Part shown: piece after piece, positions 1-13,300 of the stretch
How the letters are laid out: every line of letters begins with the position of its first letter
How positions within the stretch are numbered: the stretch's first letter is position 1
Assembly: GCF_001625305.1 (NCBI RefSeq)
Contig: NW_017802824.1
Coordinates: forward strand, 1,092,733 to 1,156,732
Reading direction: 5' to 3'
Source of the DNA: Branchiostoma belcheri
Lineage: Eukaryota; Chordata; Leptocardii; Amphioxiformes; Branchiostomatidae
Length of the DNA: 64,000 nucleotides
The notes under the pieces: generated by a model
The model's database searches: none
What the model saw: the letters and a program-made list of their open reading frames with translations, nothing else
What the model was told of the DNA's origin: nothing
Position numbers and translations under genes: made by a program

Positions 1-61
1 GCATCAAATGCAAGTCTTTTTTGAAGCAAGATTTTTTATGGCTGGATGCCCTTCCTATGAC

Positions 62-180
62 GCCAACCTAAACCCTAGTAGGGCCCAGGATCCCTCTAAC
101 TGAGGGGGGAAATACGTGTAAAGTGCCATTCCCAATTGGAGCAAGGCAACACTTGCCTGTCACGTAATTCAACTATTGAA
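62..180 (-). repeat. SINE fragment, reverse orientation
   Basis: The reverse complement contains TTGGGAATGGCACTTTACAC, matching the body of the full SINE at 43352 (TTGGGAAAGGCACTTTACAC). No B box is visible here. The stretch 181-673 shows nothing further recognisable. Confidence 0.5.
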
Positions 181-673
181 TATTGTGATGTGAACACAGT
201 GCCATAAAGGTATATTCCCTGACCAGTGGGGTATGATAGATTTTTCAGTCGGCATATGTTTGATTCAAATAGTGAAATAGTTTAAAAACCAGCTAAATGA
301 GGACCCCTTTATTTTTTGGTACCACCAATAAATTATAGCTATAATCTGAGCCTATGGTACAAAACAGGCAACTGTTTTCCGTCAGTAACATTACGTTTTT
401 TCCTCACCAGAAATATCAGTATGCTATAGAATAGGGTCCATTCAACTGACTACATAAAAAAATGACCAACAAATTGACTTAGAAAATCCGGTTTTACAGA
501 ATCAGTACTGCTCTGGAATGCAATTTGCTAGTGTGATAAAATCCCTTCCAACATGAATTGGTCTGGAACAAATTTTCTAGTACAGATGTCCACCAGCATG
601 GAGAATGACTTTATTGCTGAAAAAATGTACCAGTACATGAACTGTACAATGTTGTACCTTCTGTGTTTTACAG

Positions 674-2844
674 AACACTGTCCACTTCAGTGGAACAGCC
701 AGCTACCCAGATGAGACCGTTCGTACTCTCCCAGACCCAGACGACTTCATAACAGCCACCGACATTGAAACAAGTGCAATGCAGGTAAGGGAACATTGTC
801 TTCTGATAAAGATTACTGTTAAAGATTTTGTCAAGATGCTGTCTCTGAGAACAAGTATAATTTTTGCATTTAGCAGAGCTGTCTATCTAGTACGTATATT
901 TCTTTTCTCATTGGATTTCAAAGATTCTGGACAGATCCTTGCCTTATATTATATTCAGAGAAATTCCCCAATCCAGAAACCATGACTGGACAAGGTACAA
1001 AAATACAACCACCGGTGTGTTATATGGTTTCTGACCACATTAAACACAATACGGTGGCACATAAACCAGACTGAATGCTGACATAAAAGGTACCTAAATA
1101 GCTCTGTCCACCACAACAGAGATTTGCTCAGTAAACAAAAGCAGTTGCGCCGGCTATAATTGAGTTACTGCATTGAAAAGGAGAACACATTCGTAAGACA
1201 GAAACCAAGAAGTACAACACTTACATTAGTTGTAGACACAGAACCAATATAAAGATATAGCCAGATGATTCATGGCTCTTTCAGGGCTCTCACCAGAATT
1301 TTTTAACAGTTACAAAAGGACAAGGCAAATTGCTGCACATTGAGTCCCAAAAATATGACCCATCGTAGGGGGCCTGGTTCCGGGGAAAAATCTTGAACTT
1401 ATTACCCCCATTAAGCTTACAAAGGAGAAGTCAAACCCTTCAGACATAGTTTTAGACATAGCTATAACTTTAGACTATTACCTTTTATTATGTAGATTTT
1501 GAAGTTATTTTGTACTCTGTGTAAATGTTCTTCATCCTTTGTTCTCTGGAATTAGCCTTCAGGCATGAATTTGCAATAAACTTAATATCATTAAAATTTT
1601 GCAAATCTATCTTGTTCCTTGCTGCAGGATTCGGAGGTTCTGACGACCCTGAAGGCTCATCTGCACGCCTTTGAGAGACACCTGGAGACAGTCGAGCTGG
1701 AAGAGCTGACACTCGCACAAGATGACACCACTGGACAGGTGCAAGGTGTGTACGAACAGGTCGCCAACGTCCACACCAAGACAACAGAGCTCCAGACTTC
1801 ACTGGCTACTACGGTAAATAACTTCTTCTTTCTAAAATAAACTACCAGTAAGCATAATCCATAACACAATGAAGCCCTAACTTCTTTTAACAGGTCTTTG
1901 TTGAAAAGTATAAGACCACTGGCTTAGACATTGTTTACAAAATTCTAGTGACTTAGTCTAAGCACAGTGGACAAGTGGACGTATGCAAATGTGAACTTTG
2001 CTCGTCATAAACAAAGCAGTGCAAACAGTTATATAATGGTAACCAATAACATAACCCCTTCCGACCTCTAAGTCTACAAAACATGTAATACAACACGGAA
2101 GTGACGTCAACTTAGTGATTACAACCTGGGTACATGTACTTGTAACCTGCAGTACCCCATGGAGCTATTTATGTTTACCTTCACAGAAGGAAAACATAAT
2201 TATAATTGTTTTTGCTCTGTTTCTTCTTCCTTTTCGTCTCCAAACGAATAAGGTCAATGACCTGAACCAGACGTCTGTCACCATGGTAACTAGTGTTGAG
2301 TTAAATCATGTTGTAATATATCAAATAATATGAATGCGTTTGAGTAAGAATTAACAGAGCAGACCTTATGCGAAGGTGAACATTATGCATTTTCTTGGCA
2401 AATGTTATCTCTCTATTTTCAATTAAGTTATTTTGAAACTACATCTGTGTTTATTCATACTGAAATTATTCTTGCACTGAAGTCTCTAAAGTTTCTTTCC
2501 TTGGCAAAATCATGAAGTGGTACATGTAAATGATCTCCCTATTTTTTCTGTCGCGAGATTCTATGATGGGATGTGATAAAAATATTGAAGAATTGACTCT
2601 CCAGAGGAAATGATGCCTACAGTACATAGCAGCTGTACTAAATCCTTGGTTGTTTGCTGAATTTCAGGCCAACGTTATGGGTCACACCTTTGACAACACC
2701 AATGAAGAGGTCAACCCTAACCCAAACCTTGACGAATGGTCCAAGACCCTGCACGCGTACCTGACCTTTCGTGACTACGTAACGTTCCTTAGCAACCTGG
2801 AGCGCGTCTTCGCCGAGCTGGTGGAGCGGGAGAGCGTGGCTTGA
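674..2844 (+). CDS. Candidate IL-6/CNTF-class helical cytokine, last three coding exons
   Basis: Three exons, 674-784, 1628-1813 and 2668-2844, are bounded by good AG/GT sites. They are 111, 186 and 177 nt and every junction is phase 0. The first encodes a Pro/Asp-rich loop. The second encodes two amphipathic stretches (about residues 1-27 and 33-61 of the exon) separated by a short linker. The third starts with a polar loop and ends in a long helix (W-x3-L-x2-YLTFRDYVTFL, then LERVFAEL) and a TGA at 2842-2844. No cysteine occurs in the visible part. Long-chain helical cytokines such as IL-6 and G-CSF have all-phase-0 introns with separate exons for the AB loop, helices B+C and helix D, and this order and size fit. 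The signal peptide and helix A exons are not seen in 1-673 and should lie further left. The family call is inference from architecture; the gene could be another small helical protein. That it is a real spliced gene is much more certain than its identity. Confidence 0.6.
2150..2410 (-). repeat. Family H foldback element, reverse orientation
   Basis: Shares GTTTACCTTCACAGAAGGAAA, AAGGTCAATGACCTGAACCAG, GTCACCATGGTAACT and AATGCGTTTGAGTAAGAATTAACAGAGCAGACC with the other H copies. It lies in the last intron of the cytokine-like gene. Confidence 0.75.
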
Positions 2845-4260
2845 GACGGCCAAGCTCCGTCCTAGCAACCGTCTTGTGTACCGTGTATACTTGATGATAC
2901 ATGCACATTGTACGTTGCTTTTTTTTCTTGGAATCTATCCCAGTAAGGGGTAGCTTGTGATGTCGTATCTCACAATGAGATGTACGATTACTAATAGCTT
3001 ACAAACATCATTAACATGTTTTTTATAGCGATTGAGTGATAGTATTACAGACTTATTACATCGCATTTTGTGCAAGGCTTGATCAACTGTACTGCATGCC
3101 ATTTGCATTTTAAAACTAGAAAGATCATACCTAATAACATTTAATCATAGATTTTGCCCTGTACTTTACAGTGAGCAATAATAATATGCTTTATGCTTAG
3201 AACATTGCTATAAAATAGTAATAGATATATGTTTTTATAAGAAAGCAGGACAGGAATTTATTTTGTAGAGTCAAAAGACCAGTATGTAATGTATATGAGA
3301 CTGTATATTAGCAAAAAGCTGATATACCAAGACTAGCTATAGTATATGACATTGTATGAATAGTCACTGACGAAAGGAGTGGATGCTACTTCACTAAAGT
3401 GTAAGTATGTAGAGAAAGAAAAACCATAGTATTCTGTATTTTTCTATTAAGCTGCTTCCATGCTAAATATTATGATCATGTTACAAGATTAGAATCTGAA
3501 TAAAAGTTTTTTGTGTGTAAAGTTGACAGAAGCTTCTTGTATTACATATATTACAAAATACGTGTATTTTACAGCACTTAATTTTGTGAACTTCCGAACC
3601 GTTTCATTTGTACTGTATATATTGTCCTTGTTTGCATAAATCGACTGAGTATAATCTTGAGCAAACATCATCAAACAATCTACAAAAGGTACAAGAAAAG
3701 TAGTGCATACTAGGTCTTCTATTGTACTGAAATGTTGTATTAAACAGGCTAAATCAAGGCTTTGGCAAATCTACTCGGTACCTCCAAAGGTTATCGAAGG
3801 TGCTAGTTCTAAACCTTCTAGCTGAACTAGTGTCAGATATGGTCAAGATTTCAATCAAGCTCTATTATCAGGCTATTATTGATAGAACATTTAAGTTCAG
3901 AACCCCAATGTGAAATTTAGGAGGAGAATAAAATAACCAATTCAAGATTGCTGACAAAGAAAAGGCACAATCACAGAGGAACACACCCCAGAGCTGAAAA
4001 TCTAATGATAAAATTTATTTACTACAAGTCTCTGTCTCTTAAAGGACTATAGTACATGTATATTCCAAGAGTAAAATCACAGTCACCATATTATCTACTG
4101 TCAAAGCTTTAGCGGTGGTCACCTCGAAATAAGGACCACCTGTCCTGGTCATTTTGGTCACTTTCTGTTGATGGCTTTTAGATTACTTTTCCCACTGACA
4201 AAAGCATTAAATACCTCTGAGTTTGACTGTACTCGTCTGTATACGTAACATTGGCATAAC
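2845..4260. other. Non-coding stretch after the cytokine-like gene
   Basis: The first 660 bp are the 3' UTR. From about 3510 to 4260 I see AT-rich DNA without recognisable exons or repeats. If C2CD3 continues leftward this lies within one of its introns. Confidence 0.5.
3499..3504 (+). terminator. Polyadenylation signal of the 674-2844 gene
   Basis: An AATAAA lies about 655 bp after the stop codon, in an AT-rich stretch without other features. The 3' UTR between carries two ATTTA pentamers (3139-3143 and 3256-3260), the core of AU-rich instability elements common in cytokine mRNAs. Two pentamers in AT-rich DNA can arise by chance. Confidence 0.5.
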
Positions 4261-4261
4261 A

Positions 4262-4425
4262 TCTTTATGGCCAAGTGGCTAGGCTAAGATCGAGAGGTCG
4301 CAGCTCAATTCCTTGCATTCGGTGCTAAACCTTGTATCCTTGGGAAAGGCATAACTTTCCTCACTCCACCCAGGTGTAAAATGGGTGCCTGACCTCAGTT
4401 TAGGAGATATTTAAAGCCCGGTGGA
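4262..4425 (+). repeat. tRNA-derived SINE
   Basis: TGGCCAAGTGGCTAGG resembles a Pol III A box and GGTCGCAGCTCAATTCC a decayed B box. The body then has TTGGGAAAGGCATAACTTTCC and CACCCAGGTGTAAAATGGGT, shared with the copy at 43352. The head is too diverged to be a working tRNA gene. Confidence 0.65.
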
Positions 4426-4544
4426 AGGATGGGATCTTTGGGCCAATTTACACGGGGTAAGAAAAATAATCGACAGATATTTTGAGCACGTAAACAAGTC
4501 TGCAACAGGCCTGTTCACACACTCAAAACTCTGTCCCATGACAC

Positions 4545-4962
4545 GTGCCACATCACATCGTAGGACAAATGATGTTACCCACTCTGTTCAAGTGGGAGAC
4601 TCCTCCAACATTAAGTCTGCAGAATACTCGATCAGAGTTAAAACGTCTTAGGGACTACGACCCTCACCTACTCTTCTGTCCACCAGCAAGAGTCACTACA
4701 TACCGGAGCAGTCTACAGCACTATGGTCCTTACCTGTGGAACACTCTTCCGCTACAGCAACGACAGCTCCGTAGTCTCATGACTTTTAAACAGATCATTA
4801 GGAGCAGGACTTGATCCAGTTGATGTTTAGGATGTTGTATTTAGTAATTGTTTATGTACTGTGTATTTGTTGTATGTATTTTTATGTGTATCCAGGATTA
4901 CCTGAAAGCATGGCCTGAGCTGTAATTACTGGTAAAACAAATAAACTGAACTGAACTGACTT
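4545..4962 (+). mobile_element. 5'-truncated LINE, 3' end of ORF2 and tail
   Basis: The frame ending at 4814 encodes the usual end of non-LTR reverse transcriptase proteins: YRSSLQHYGPYLWNTLPL, then a SLMTFKQII segment and stop. An AT-rich 3' UTR follows, ending in a short repeat (ACTGA)n near 4945-4960. The front of the element overlaps sequence related to family K (GGGCCAATTTACACGGGG at 4440). Confidence 0.7.
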
Positions 4963-5023
4963 TTTCCCAGTGTAAAAGGATCTTCTACCTCATTTATAAT
5001 GGTGCAAGTTAGAGATTGCTCAC

Positions 5024-8000
5024 CTTTGTGGTAGAACTTGTAGCGTATGTAACAGCGAGCAGACTTGTCCAGCGTGTCCTGACCAGGCAGGAGGGCACAG
5101 TGTAGGGGGAACCAGACATCCGACACAGACACACACAACTCACATGTCTTCGTCATGGACGAGTCATCTGTGGCATGTCAAGAATCGCAGGTCATCCATG
5201 GCAGGGCTCGAAATACTGGGTGCATGTGCACCTTAGTGCACCCAAATGTGGAGCTGTGCACCCAATTTTTTTCTGTGGGTGCACCAGTGCACCCAAATAT
5301 ATTTGTAGGTTTACGTATGTAAAGATGTTAAATGTACAGTAGAAATCTGTAGAATACAGCAAATTCTCAACATCTAAGAATTGTTGTTAGTAGCACTTTT
5401 CTTTAGAAAAGTTTTTGCTGACATTCCTCTGTAATTCTATTTTTATATGGTGCACCCAAAAACTTTTTTGTGCACCCATTTTTTAGGTTGGGTGCACCAG
5501 TGCACCTACATGTATTACCCTGGCATGTCTTTCCTTTGCAACATATTTTTGTATGTAATTTTGAGACCATGGTTGTGCTATTATGAGAAGAAAAAGAAGG
5601 TTGTACTATGCCAGGTAGAATTTTAACCAGTATTTGGCCACACCAATTTTTTTGTTCTCAGATTCGCCCTCTTAATTTTGTTCTGATATCGGATATGAAA
5701 AAAAAAAAAAGTCGGGCTCTGAAACAACTCCAAAATGCTCATACATGTATGTTGGCCCCAATAGATGAAAGAAAAAAAAACATTTCAGGCTCTGAATCGA
5801 CTCCAAAATGCTCATATTTTGGTTCTCGGATTGATAACAGGTAACTCAACAGTTAAAGGAAAAGTTTGAAATTAAATGTTTGAATTATGAACCAATCATG
5901 TATATGCTGATTTCATCCTATCATAGCATTTGGAGCTATCATAGGATACCTAGGTCTGTTTTCATTTTTTTTATTTTCTTTATTTTCTTTTTATTTCTTT
6001 ACTTTTTTTCGCCCAGTCGATTCATGTTTTATCTGAAAAAGTCCGAGAACCAACAAATCAAATTGGAATTGCCTTATTATAATAAGTTATCATCAGGATT
6101 CAGATGATTTTGGACCAATGTACCATCCATCCACAGGTCCTCCCCATCATCCTCTGGGCACCAACCCATGGTCCTCCCAGCATGCACCACTCTCTCCCTG
6201 TCATCAGCATGGGCAAACTTGATGGACAGCTCGGCTCCGCCCACCACGCGCTGTAAGCCGTCTGATTGGTCGGATGGGTCTTCGAGACTGCCGTGCTTGT
6301 TATCCTCACCTCTTTCCCAGCCAAGGGGAGGACGGGTGATGGGATACCACCCATGTAATCCTGAGGTAGAAAAAGAAGTAGAAAAGAAACAAGAAAAGTA
6401 ACATTTGCAAAGCAAGTGCCTGCTGTTTACCTTCACATGTCCTATCCCAAGAAACTTCTGCGCTGTTTATTCTTACTCAAAAACACATGACCAGCCCCTC
6501 CAACTTTGTGTTGCTCCAAAATGTAACCCAACAACACAGGGTGCCTGCTATAGTATTAGTTGCCATGGTGACAGACGTCTGGTCCAGGCCACTGACTTAA
6601 TTTGTTTGGAGAAGAAGAAGAAACTGAGCAAAAAATGTTTCCCTTCTGCAAAGGTAAATATAACAATCAAGTGCAAGTGATGTCACTTCTCACAAAAAGA
6701 CTTCTAAAGCAATTTCAGGGCAGCAAAACTAGATTTTCAAAGTCCATTTTCTGGTCATTCTTTTAAGGTGGTAAGTTGAATCAATCTTATTCCATAGCAA
6801 ACTGATATCTGTGAGGCGAAAATGTGATGTCTCTAACAGAAAATGTTTAAGTTATTTTATATCATAGGGCACTTCTTAACTTATCGTTATTATGATTTGC
6901 AGTTCTGCACCCACTTGTTGATTTACTACTGTTTATGGTTTGCAGTGTTGCAACCTCTTTTTGTAACGTTTTTTTGTTACATTAATCATCCATGACCTCT
7001 GACCTCTCCCCGTTCACTAAAGTTTAGTTTTCAGTTAATGTTGTGTGCGTTATGTTATTTTTTTTTATTAAGACACACCTTTTGTTATGTTGGTTTTACT
7101 TTCATGTACATTTGTTTTGTTCTGTTCTGTACATTTGTTTCATTGTAATTTTGCGACTCCAGGAAGAATAGATTTCATGTAAATCTAATGGAGATCGAAT
7201 AAACAAACAAACAAACAAAAACAAACAAAACTTCTAGCTACATTGTATTTATGATCATGAGCAGTACTCCAAAATAAAGAGATGCCTCACATAGTCACAC
7301 TCAAACACTTTGAGTATGAAATGGTGATGAAATTGTGCTAAGAAATGGCAGTTAATGTCAATGTCAGTTATGTACAGAAGGCTCTTGTTATTCTGTTCAT
7401 CTGCTATCCTATATACTAGTATCTGCTTATAATTTTGATAATCATTGGGCCACACCAATTTAATTTGTTGGTTCTCTGATTCTCCTCTTCATTTTTTTTT
7501 TTGATTTGCAAAAAAAAAAAGATTCTGGTTCTGAATCAACTAAAAATGCTCATATTTTGCCCCCAACAGTTGAGGAAAGTCCTTTAAATTTCTTCCTAGT
7601 TTTTTTCACAGTTTTTCCATCTATCAATGCACTTGTTTGATTAAAAGTTTAAAATTCATCCTTTAAATACTAACCCACCCTTTTGTGTTGACTTCATGGC
7701 TCCTGCTGTATCATTTAGGGCTATATTATTTATATTAATAGGATGTCTAGACCTGTTTTTATCTATCTTTTTTGCCCTGTCGCTTCATATTTTTCTTAAA
7801 AAAATGAAAATTAACAAACAAATTAAATTGGTGTGGCCTTATTGTACAAAAAAACACAAGAAACATTACAGACAACAGCAGGCCCTTTTTATCCCATACC
7901 TGTCCTGTTGGTCAGTAGGGCTGCCAGTGGCAGGGTTGTGGTCCCCAGTAGAACGTCCCCTGTACTGTGGAACAGCCGTCTGCCAACCACATGTGACTCC

Positions 8001-10354
8001 TTAGGTCCAACATCGACATACTGGCCCTCCAAGTCTAGCAACAACCAAAACAGGCAAGGGTGACTAAATGCATTTGACAAGAAAAGTTGAATACACAAAA
8101 ATTATAGTAATTTTTACAGTACACTACAGTACATGTACCTGTAACTACACGGCTCGAAATATGTATGTGCACCTTAGTGCACCCAAATTTGGAGCTGTGC
8201 ACCCAATTTTTTTTGTGGGTGCACCAGTGCACCCAAATATTTTCATAGGTTCATGTATGTAAAATGTATACATTAGTAGTATGTAGCATATTCTTATTAA
8301 TAATAACATCTAACTAAGAAAAATTATAAAATCATTTAGTACTACACACTTAGTACTTTTCTTTAGAAATGAATAATTAGTTTTGCTGACATTCTTCTTA
8401 TTTTATTTTATATGGTGCACCCAAAAATTTTTTTGTGCACCTGCACCTATTCCCAAAAATGAATTTCGAGCCCTGGTAACTGTAACTACTTTTTACTCCT
8501 TGTACTGAGAAATCTATATATTTGTACATATCTACCAACCCTTACACGAAATGTGTTCTAGATGTTCTACAACCCCACCCTCAACAGGGAGGGGGGCTAT
8601 GGGTATGTTCTCTGGCACTCCAAGCCGTAAGAACAGCTCTGTTCTGAAACAACAGGAGCTACATTGTAGCTACACTGCGCACTGATTGGTTAATCATGAA
8701 TGACATCATATCCTCTACCATATACATGTAAAGTACAAGACCAAACATAGTATCTAGAGTTTGGTGAAGTGGTTTACAACCCTCTTATTGTGTGTGTTTT
8801 ACCTACGGAGTGTTTTTTTTTGGTGTGGTCTAGTTTCGGTGTCTGCCACACCCTGACATGGGCGTTTTGCATTGGGTTTCGTGGGGAGGGCGGCTTCAAG
8901 GCGTGACTCCAGCACTGCCCCATAACTTATAATATGACAAATGTAGGATGATCCAATAGGTGCGCAGTCTAGAAAGAAGACTATTTTGACCCATTTCCAT
9001 TAACCTTTGTCACACTTTGTCTAGATTTTGTTTCCCATGGGACTATAAAAAATTGTCACTCCAACTGTATTAATAATAATGCCCGTAGCCAGGATTTTGA
9101 ATGGGGGGGGGGGTTCTTCCCACTGCTTGAGGGACCAGTGAGTGTTGAAGGCGCGAGGTTCCTTGGGGGGTCCGGGGGGTATGATCCCCTGGGAAATTTT
9201 GAAAAATGAATCTTCTGAAATGGCATTTCCTGCGTTTTTGAGAGGATTTCAAAGAAAAAATTAGAGATAACTTTTTATTCAATGACAAAGTACTAGGCAG
9301 TTTTATACGATTTCTGCCCCGCTGGTGATACGAATCAGTCCATCTAAAGAAAAATCTTGGACCTTTAGATGAAAAGTGGACCAAAAAGTGGACCAAAAAG
9401 TGGACCTTTGAGCCTTGTGAACCCCCCAAACCCCTCCTGGCTACGGGCATGATAATAGTTTGATCTGTTCTGTTTATCCTGAGATCTCACCAGTGTTACT
9501 GACAAAAGGTAGTGGATGCTACATGTACCTGAAACGTCTGACCGTTCCCAGAATCATATCCAGTTCCTTGAGTACCTGTTTTTTTGGCATATCTTATCAC
9601 CTGGATGTCTAACCTTCATTGACGTGACTGTTTTCTAGGTACATTTGTAATGTCAGAAAGGCACATTTGATTTTTTTTAATTCCATCTGCTACTTGAATG
9701 TGTGTTGACAGCATGACTCAAAAAGTTGTAAATGTACACATGTACAATGTATGTGTGAAAATTGGTTTGTGGGTAGTTGTTGGCATCCTTCCATCTGGGT
9801 AAAAGTTGGCAAAAATACGGGCACATTCGAAAATGGGCCCCCTAGCAGTTTTCTTTGGTAATGCAGCTGAATGTCCAATTGGTTTGTTTATTTGTTGGTT
9901 TGTTTATTTCACCAGATGAAACATAGGTGTCCTTCCGTCTGGGCAAAAAAGAAGGGCACATTTGAATATGGGCCCCCTGCTGTTTTTTTTTTGGTAATGC
10001 AGTTGGACATCCAATCTATGTTTGTTTGTTTGTTTATTTATTTCACCAGATGAAACATATCGTCTACTGGCATTTTTAAATATGCCCTGTACATGTACAT
10101 CTTGCAGTCAAGATTTTGGGATATACATGTACTGTAGATTTAGGCCCCCTAGTTTCATTCGGCTTACCTGATCTGCCCCCTGGCATCTGGTGCCAGAACT
10201 GCAGCATGACCTCTCCTGTCTCCAGCAGCTCGGCCAGACACGCCCCGTCCCTCAGCCCCTGGGGGTCCGTCCACACCAGGGGGCAGGGGAAGTCCAGGTG
10301 ATACTGGAACTCTGGGGCAAACGTGCGCGCTACTGTTCTCGTCACACGCTGGTC
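5024..10354 (-). CDS. C2CD3: C2CD3 exons 27-30: rest of fifth C2 module and part of a sixth
   Basis: Exon 27 (10168-10354) uses an AAG acceptor and encodes [20 protein letters not shown]. Exon 28 (7900-8034) encodes [16 protein letters not shown]. Exon 29 (6124-6360) encodes GLHGWYPIT, then [19 protein letters not shown]. Exon 30 (5024-5167) encodes [19 protein letters not shown] and [11 protein letters not shown], then stops at GTGAGC. The exon 29 donor is GTACAT at 6118-6123; without it the reading frame runs into a TAA in the neighbouring MITE. No further C2CD3 exon is visible between 1 and 5023. Confidence 0.88.
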
Positions 10355-13300
10355 CTTAGTTCAGGAGAGAAAAGTACTATATTTATGTTTACCGAAGGAA
10401 AACATATTGTTTTTACTCAGTTTCTTCCTCCTCCTCTTCTGTTTCAAACACTAACCTCTGACCTGGCCAATGACATGATTTGTTGACGTCTGTCACCATG
10501 GTGACTGGTGTTGGGTTACATAATGTTGCAATTTCATAGCCTGCTCTACGCCTGTCACCATATACTTGTAGTACATGTACATGTATGTGAATGTGTTTGA
10601 GTAAAAATTAACAGGGCAGACCATGTCCGAAGGTAAAGATTAATGCATTTGCTTTGCAAATGTTACTTCTCTAGTTATAATTATTATTGTCTAGTACATT
10701 CATGCATCTCTACTATCCTTTACCCTTTTTTACATTTCAAAGGTACCTTTACTCCAAAAGTTGTTGAGTGTTCACAAAAGCAACCAAAATATTCATTTAT
10801 ATAATTTAAGATTTTAATCTAATAACAGAAAACATACCACAGTACACAAATTTAAAGCAACATATCTGGTTCTTTGTTCATAAGTAGAATTCATAGAATC
10901 TGCTAAGACACAAGAAACTGACAAATGTTACTGCAGCTAAAGTAGTAAAATGTTGGACTTTATTTTGAAGTTCAATGTTTTACTATGATTACTACCAACA
11001 CAGATGAACTTTCATGATGTTACTGCTAAACTACCGACTTAGTTGCACATCGTTACTTCTGCAAGCAGCTACCCACCTCTTGTGACAGGAAGGACACTGT
11101 GACTTTACAGTACACGTTCACCCCTACTTCAGCTGGGTACTCCATGTCAGCGTACTGTTGGCTCAGAGACAGCGCAGCTGCCTTCAACCCTGCTGCTCTC
11201 AACAACCCAACACTCAGGCAAACCTAAACCAAAAAACAAACAGCAAAAAGCGAACATTTCTTTACCGCGCCATTAATCTATGGAGCACCCTGCCACCCAG
11301 TATCAAAACACTGACCAGTCCACATCAATTCAAAAAGGCCATCCACCAGTTGTACATAAGCTAAGTTATATATATTAAGTTAAGTCATGATCATTTTGTT
11401 TAACCTGTATATAATTTGTGATGATTATCTATGTTCATTCTCTTTTAATTTTGCTATCAGTATGTTTATATGTTTATATGTTTTGAACCCTGGAAGATTA
11501 GCCATGGACTAAAGGGTATCAAAATAAAAATATAAACGAACCTGTGGGCTGGACAGCAGACCGTCGTGCTGTCCTACTGTGCTGTCCACATGGACAGCTG
11601 CCGTTCTGTAGTTCAAGCTGACGTCCAGGAGGCCGCTGTCCTGTAGCTTGGCCAGCTGTTCTGCTGTGTGAGGCTGGTCGTCGCTGGGTACAGCCGTGAG
11701 AGGGAGGGCGTATGTCTGGACGCTGGTCTCCCCTCGCTTGTGCATGGTGACCATACCACATAGCTTAGCCAGGGGGAGGGTGGCCTGGTTATAAGGTCAG
11801 GGCAATATAGTCAGAAAAAATATTTTATGGCATCCATATCTGGCATACCATAAAACTTCAAGATATAATATTGTTAAACACTATATTAAAGGTACATGTT
11901 TAAGAGGCAACTTGAGTTTTTTTTAAATTTCTTTCCCTTTAAAATTAGTTACATGTACCTTTACAATAGATTAAATTCTTCTTGGTCTTTCGCCAGTACA
12001 TGCAACTCCCAAAAAGTTTACATGGACCAGTGCAGGTTAAATGCCAGGTAGACATCAGAAATACCTGCATTATATATATGTCAGGTGGTATTTCGATCCC
12101 TGTAAGGCAAAACCTACCTTTGCAATAATCTGGTCCCTGATGTTTGGATAGTAGTATCTGCACCACACTTCAAAAGGAATCCCTCCAGCACCCCCTCCCA
12201 CCCCCGCACAGGCAGTGAGCAGTTCCCGCTGGACGGGGGTGCCCTGGGGCAGCTGCAGGCGGTGCCTGCTGGTGTGGTGGAGCGTCGGGTCAGGCACGCA
12301 CAGGGTGGTCACCGTTCTGTGGGGCTTCAGGCTGATCATGGCTGCAGCAAATGTCAAGAAACAGACAAGATGATTTGATTTAGGTTTCGAAAGACTTTTT
12401 TTCTCAGTTGACCTGCCTAAAGCAACAAGTAGGTTGCCCATGAATGTTATTACAGGCTACCATCAAAACCAGCTGTTCACTGTATTTTAGGAGGCTAGCC
12501 ACCTGTAAAGGGGTCTTTTACATGCTGGCAAAGTCGGGACACAGTGTATTTCAGAAACCATAAACTGGGACACTGTAAGCTTTAAAAAGGTCACTTTGTA
12601 TGGAAAAAAGATAACTTGTGCTGTCATCTCCAAAAAGTCTCGCACAGAAAACATGACTTGCATGCATATGGGGAGAGTGTGAAAGGGGTATTGCAAATGA
12701 GCTGTATATACAAAAATTAATGTAGTTAGAGTAATACATTTGATTCAATGCCTATTCTATTCACAAGACTAATCTTAATGAAAATGTAAAGCTGGAAAAT
12801 TGGCTCAGTGACACTTCAAAAATTCAGAAGCAGAAATGTTGCAGTTGCAAAATATGTTGATTTATGTTAAGATATTACCTGGTAAGACTTGTATGCCAAA
12901 TACTTTACTGCAGTACCATCTTCTGCCACAAGGTGGCACCTACCATGTCTAACAGCAGGCCCTCCACCCTGGACGGTTTGTTGCTGGGCTGGGAAGTGAT
13001 ACTGCACGAAGCAGTCGGCCTCTCCCCACACGGCTGTCTCAAACTGGGACAGACCGCGTACCCCCTCCACCACCACCTCAAACACGTGCTCCGTCTGGTC
13101 AGGTGGTACTACTGGTTCTGAGGAACCAGAGATGGGACCGTGTTCTGACCTGAAGTTAAGAAAATGTACGGTTTTATTAGTGGCAAATGTACAGATCTTG
13201 GCACATTGGTGACACCAAATTTGTCTGTGTCCTCAACAGTGTTTGGACACATGTATCAACGATTAGCTGAAAGGTCCAGTGGGCATCACTCCACCATACA

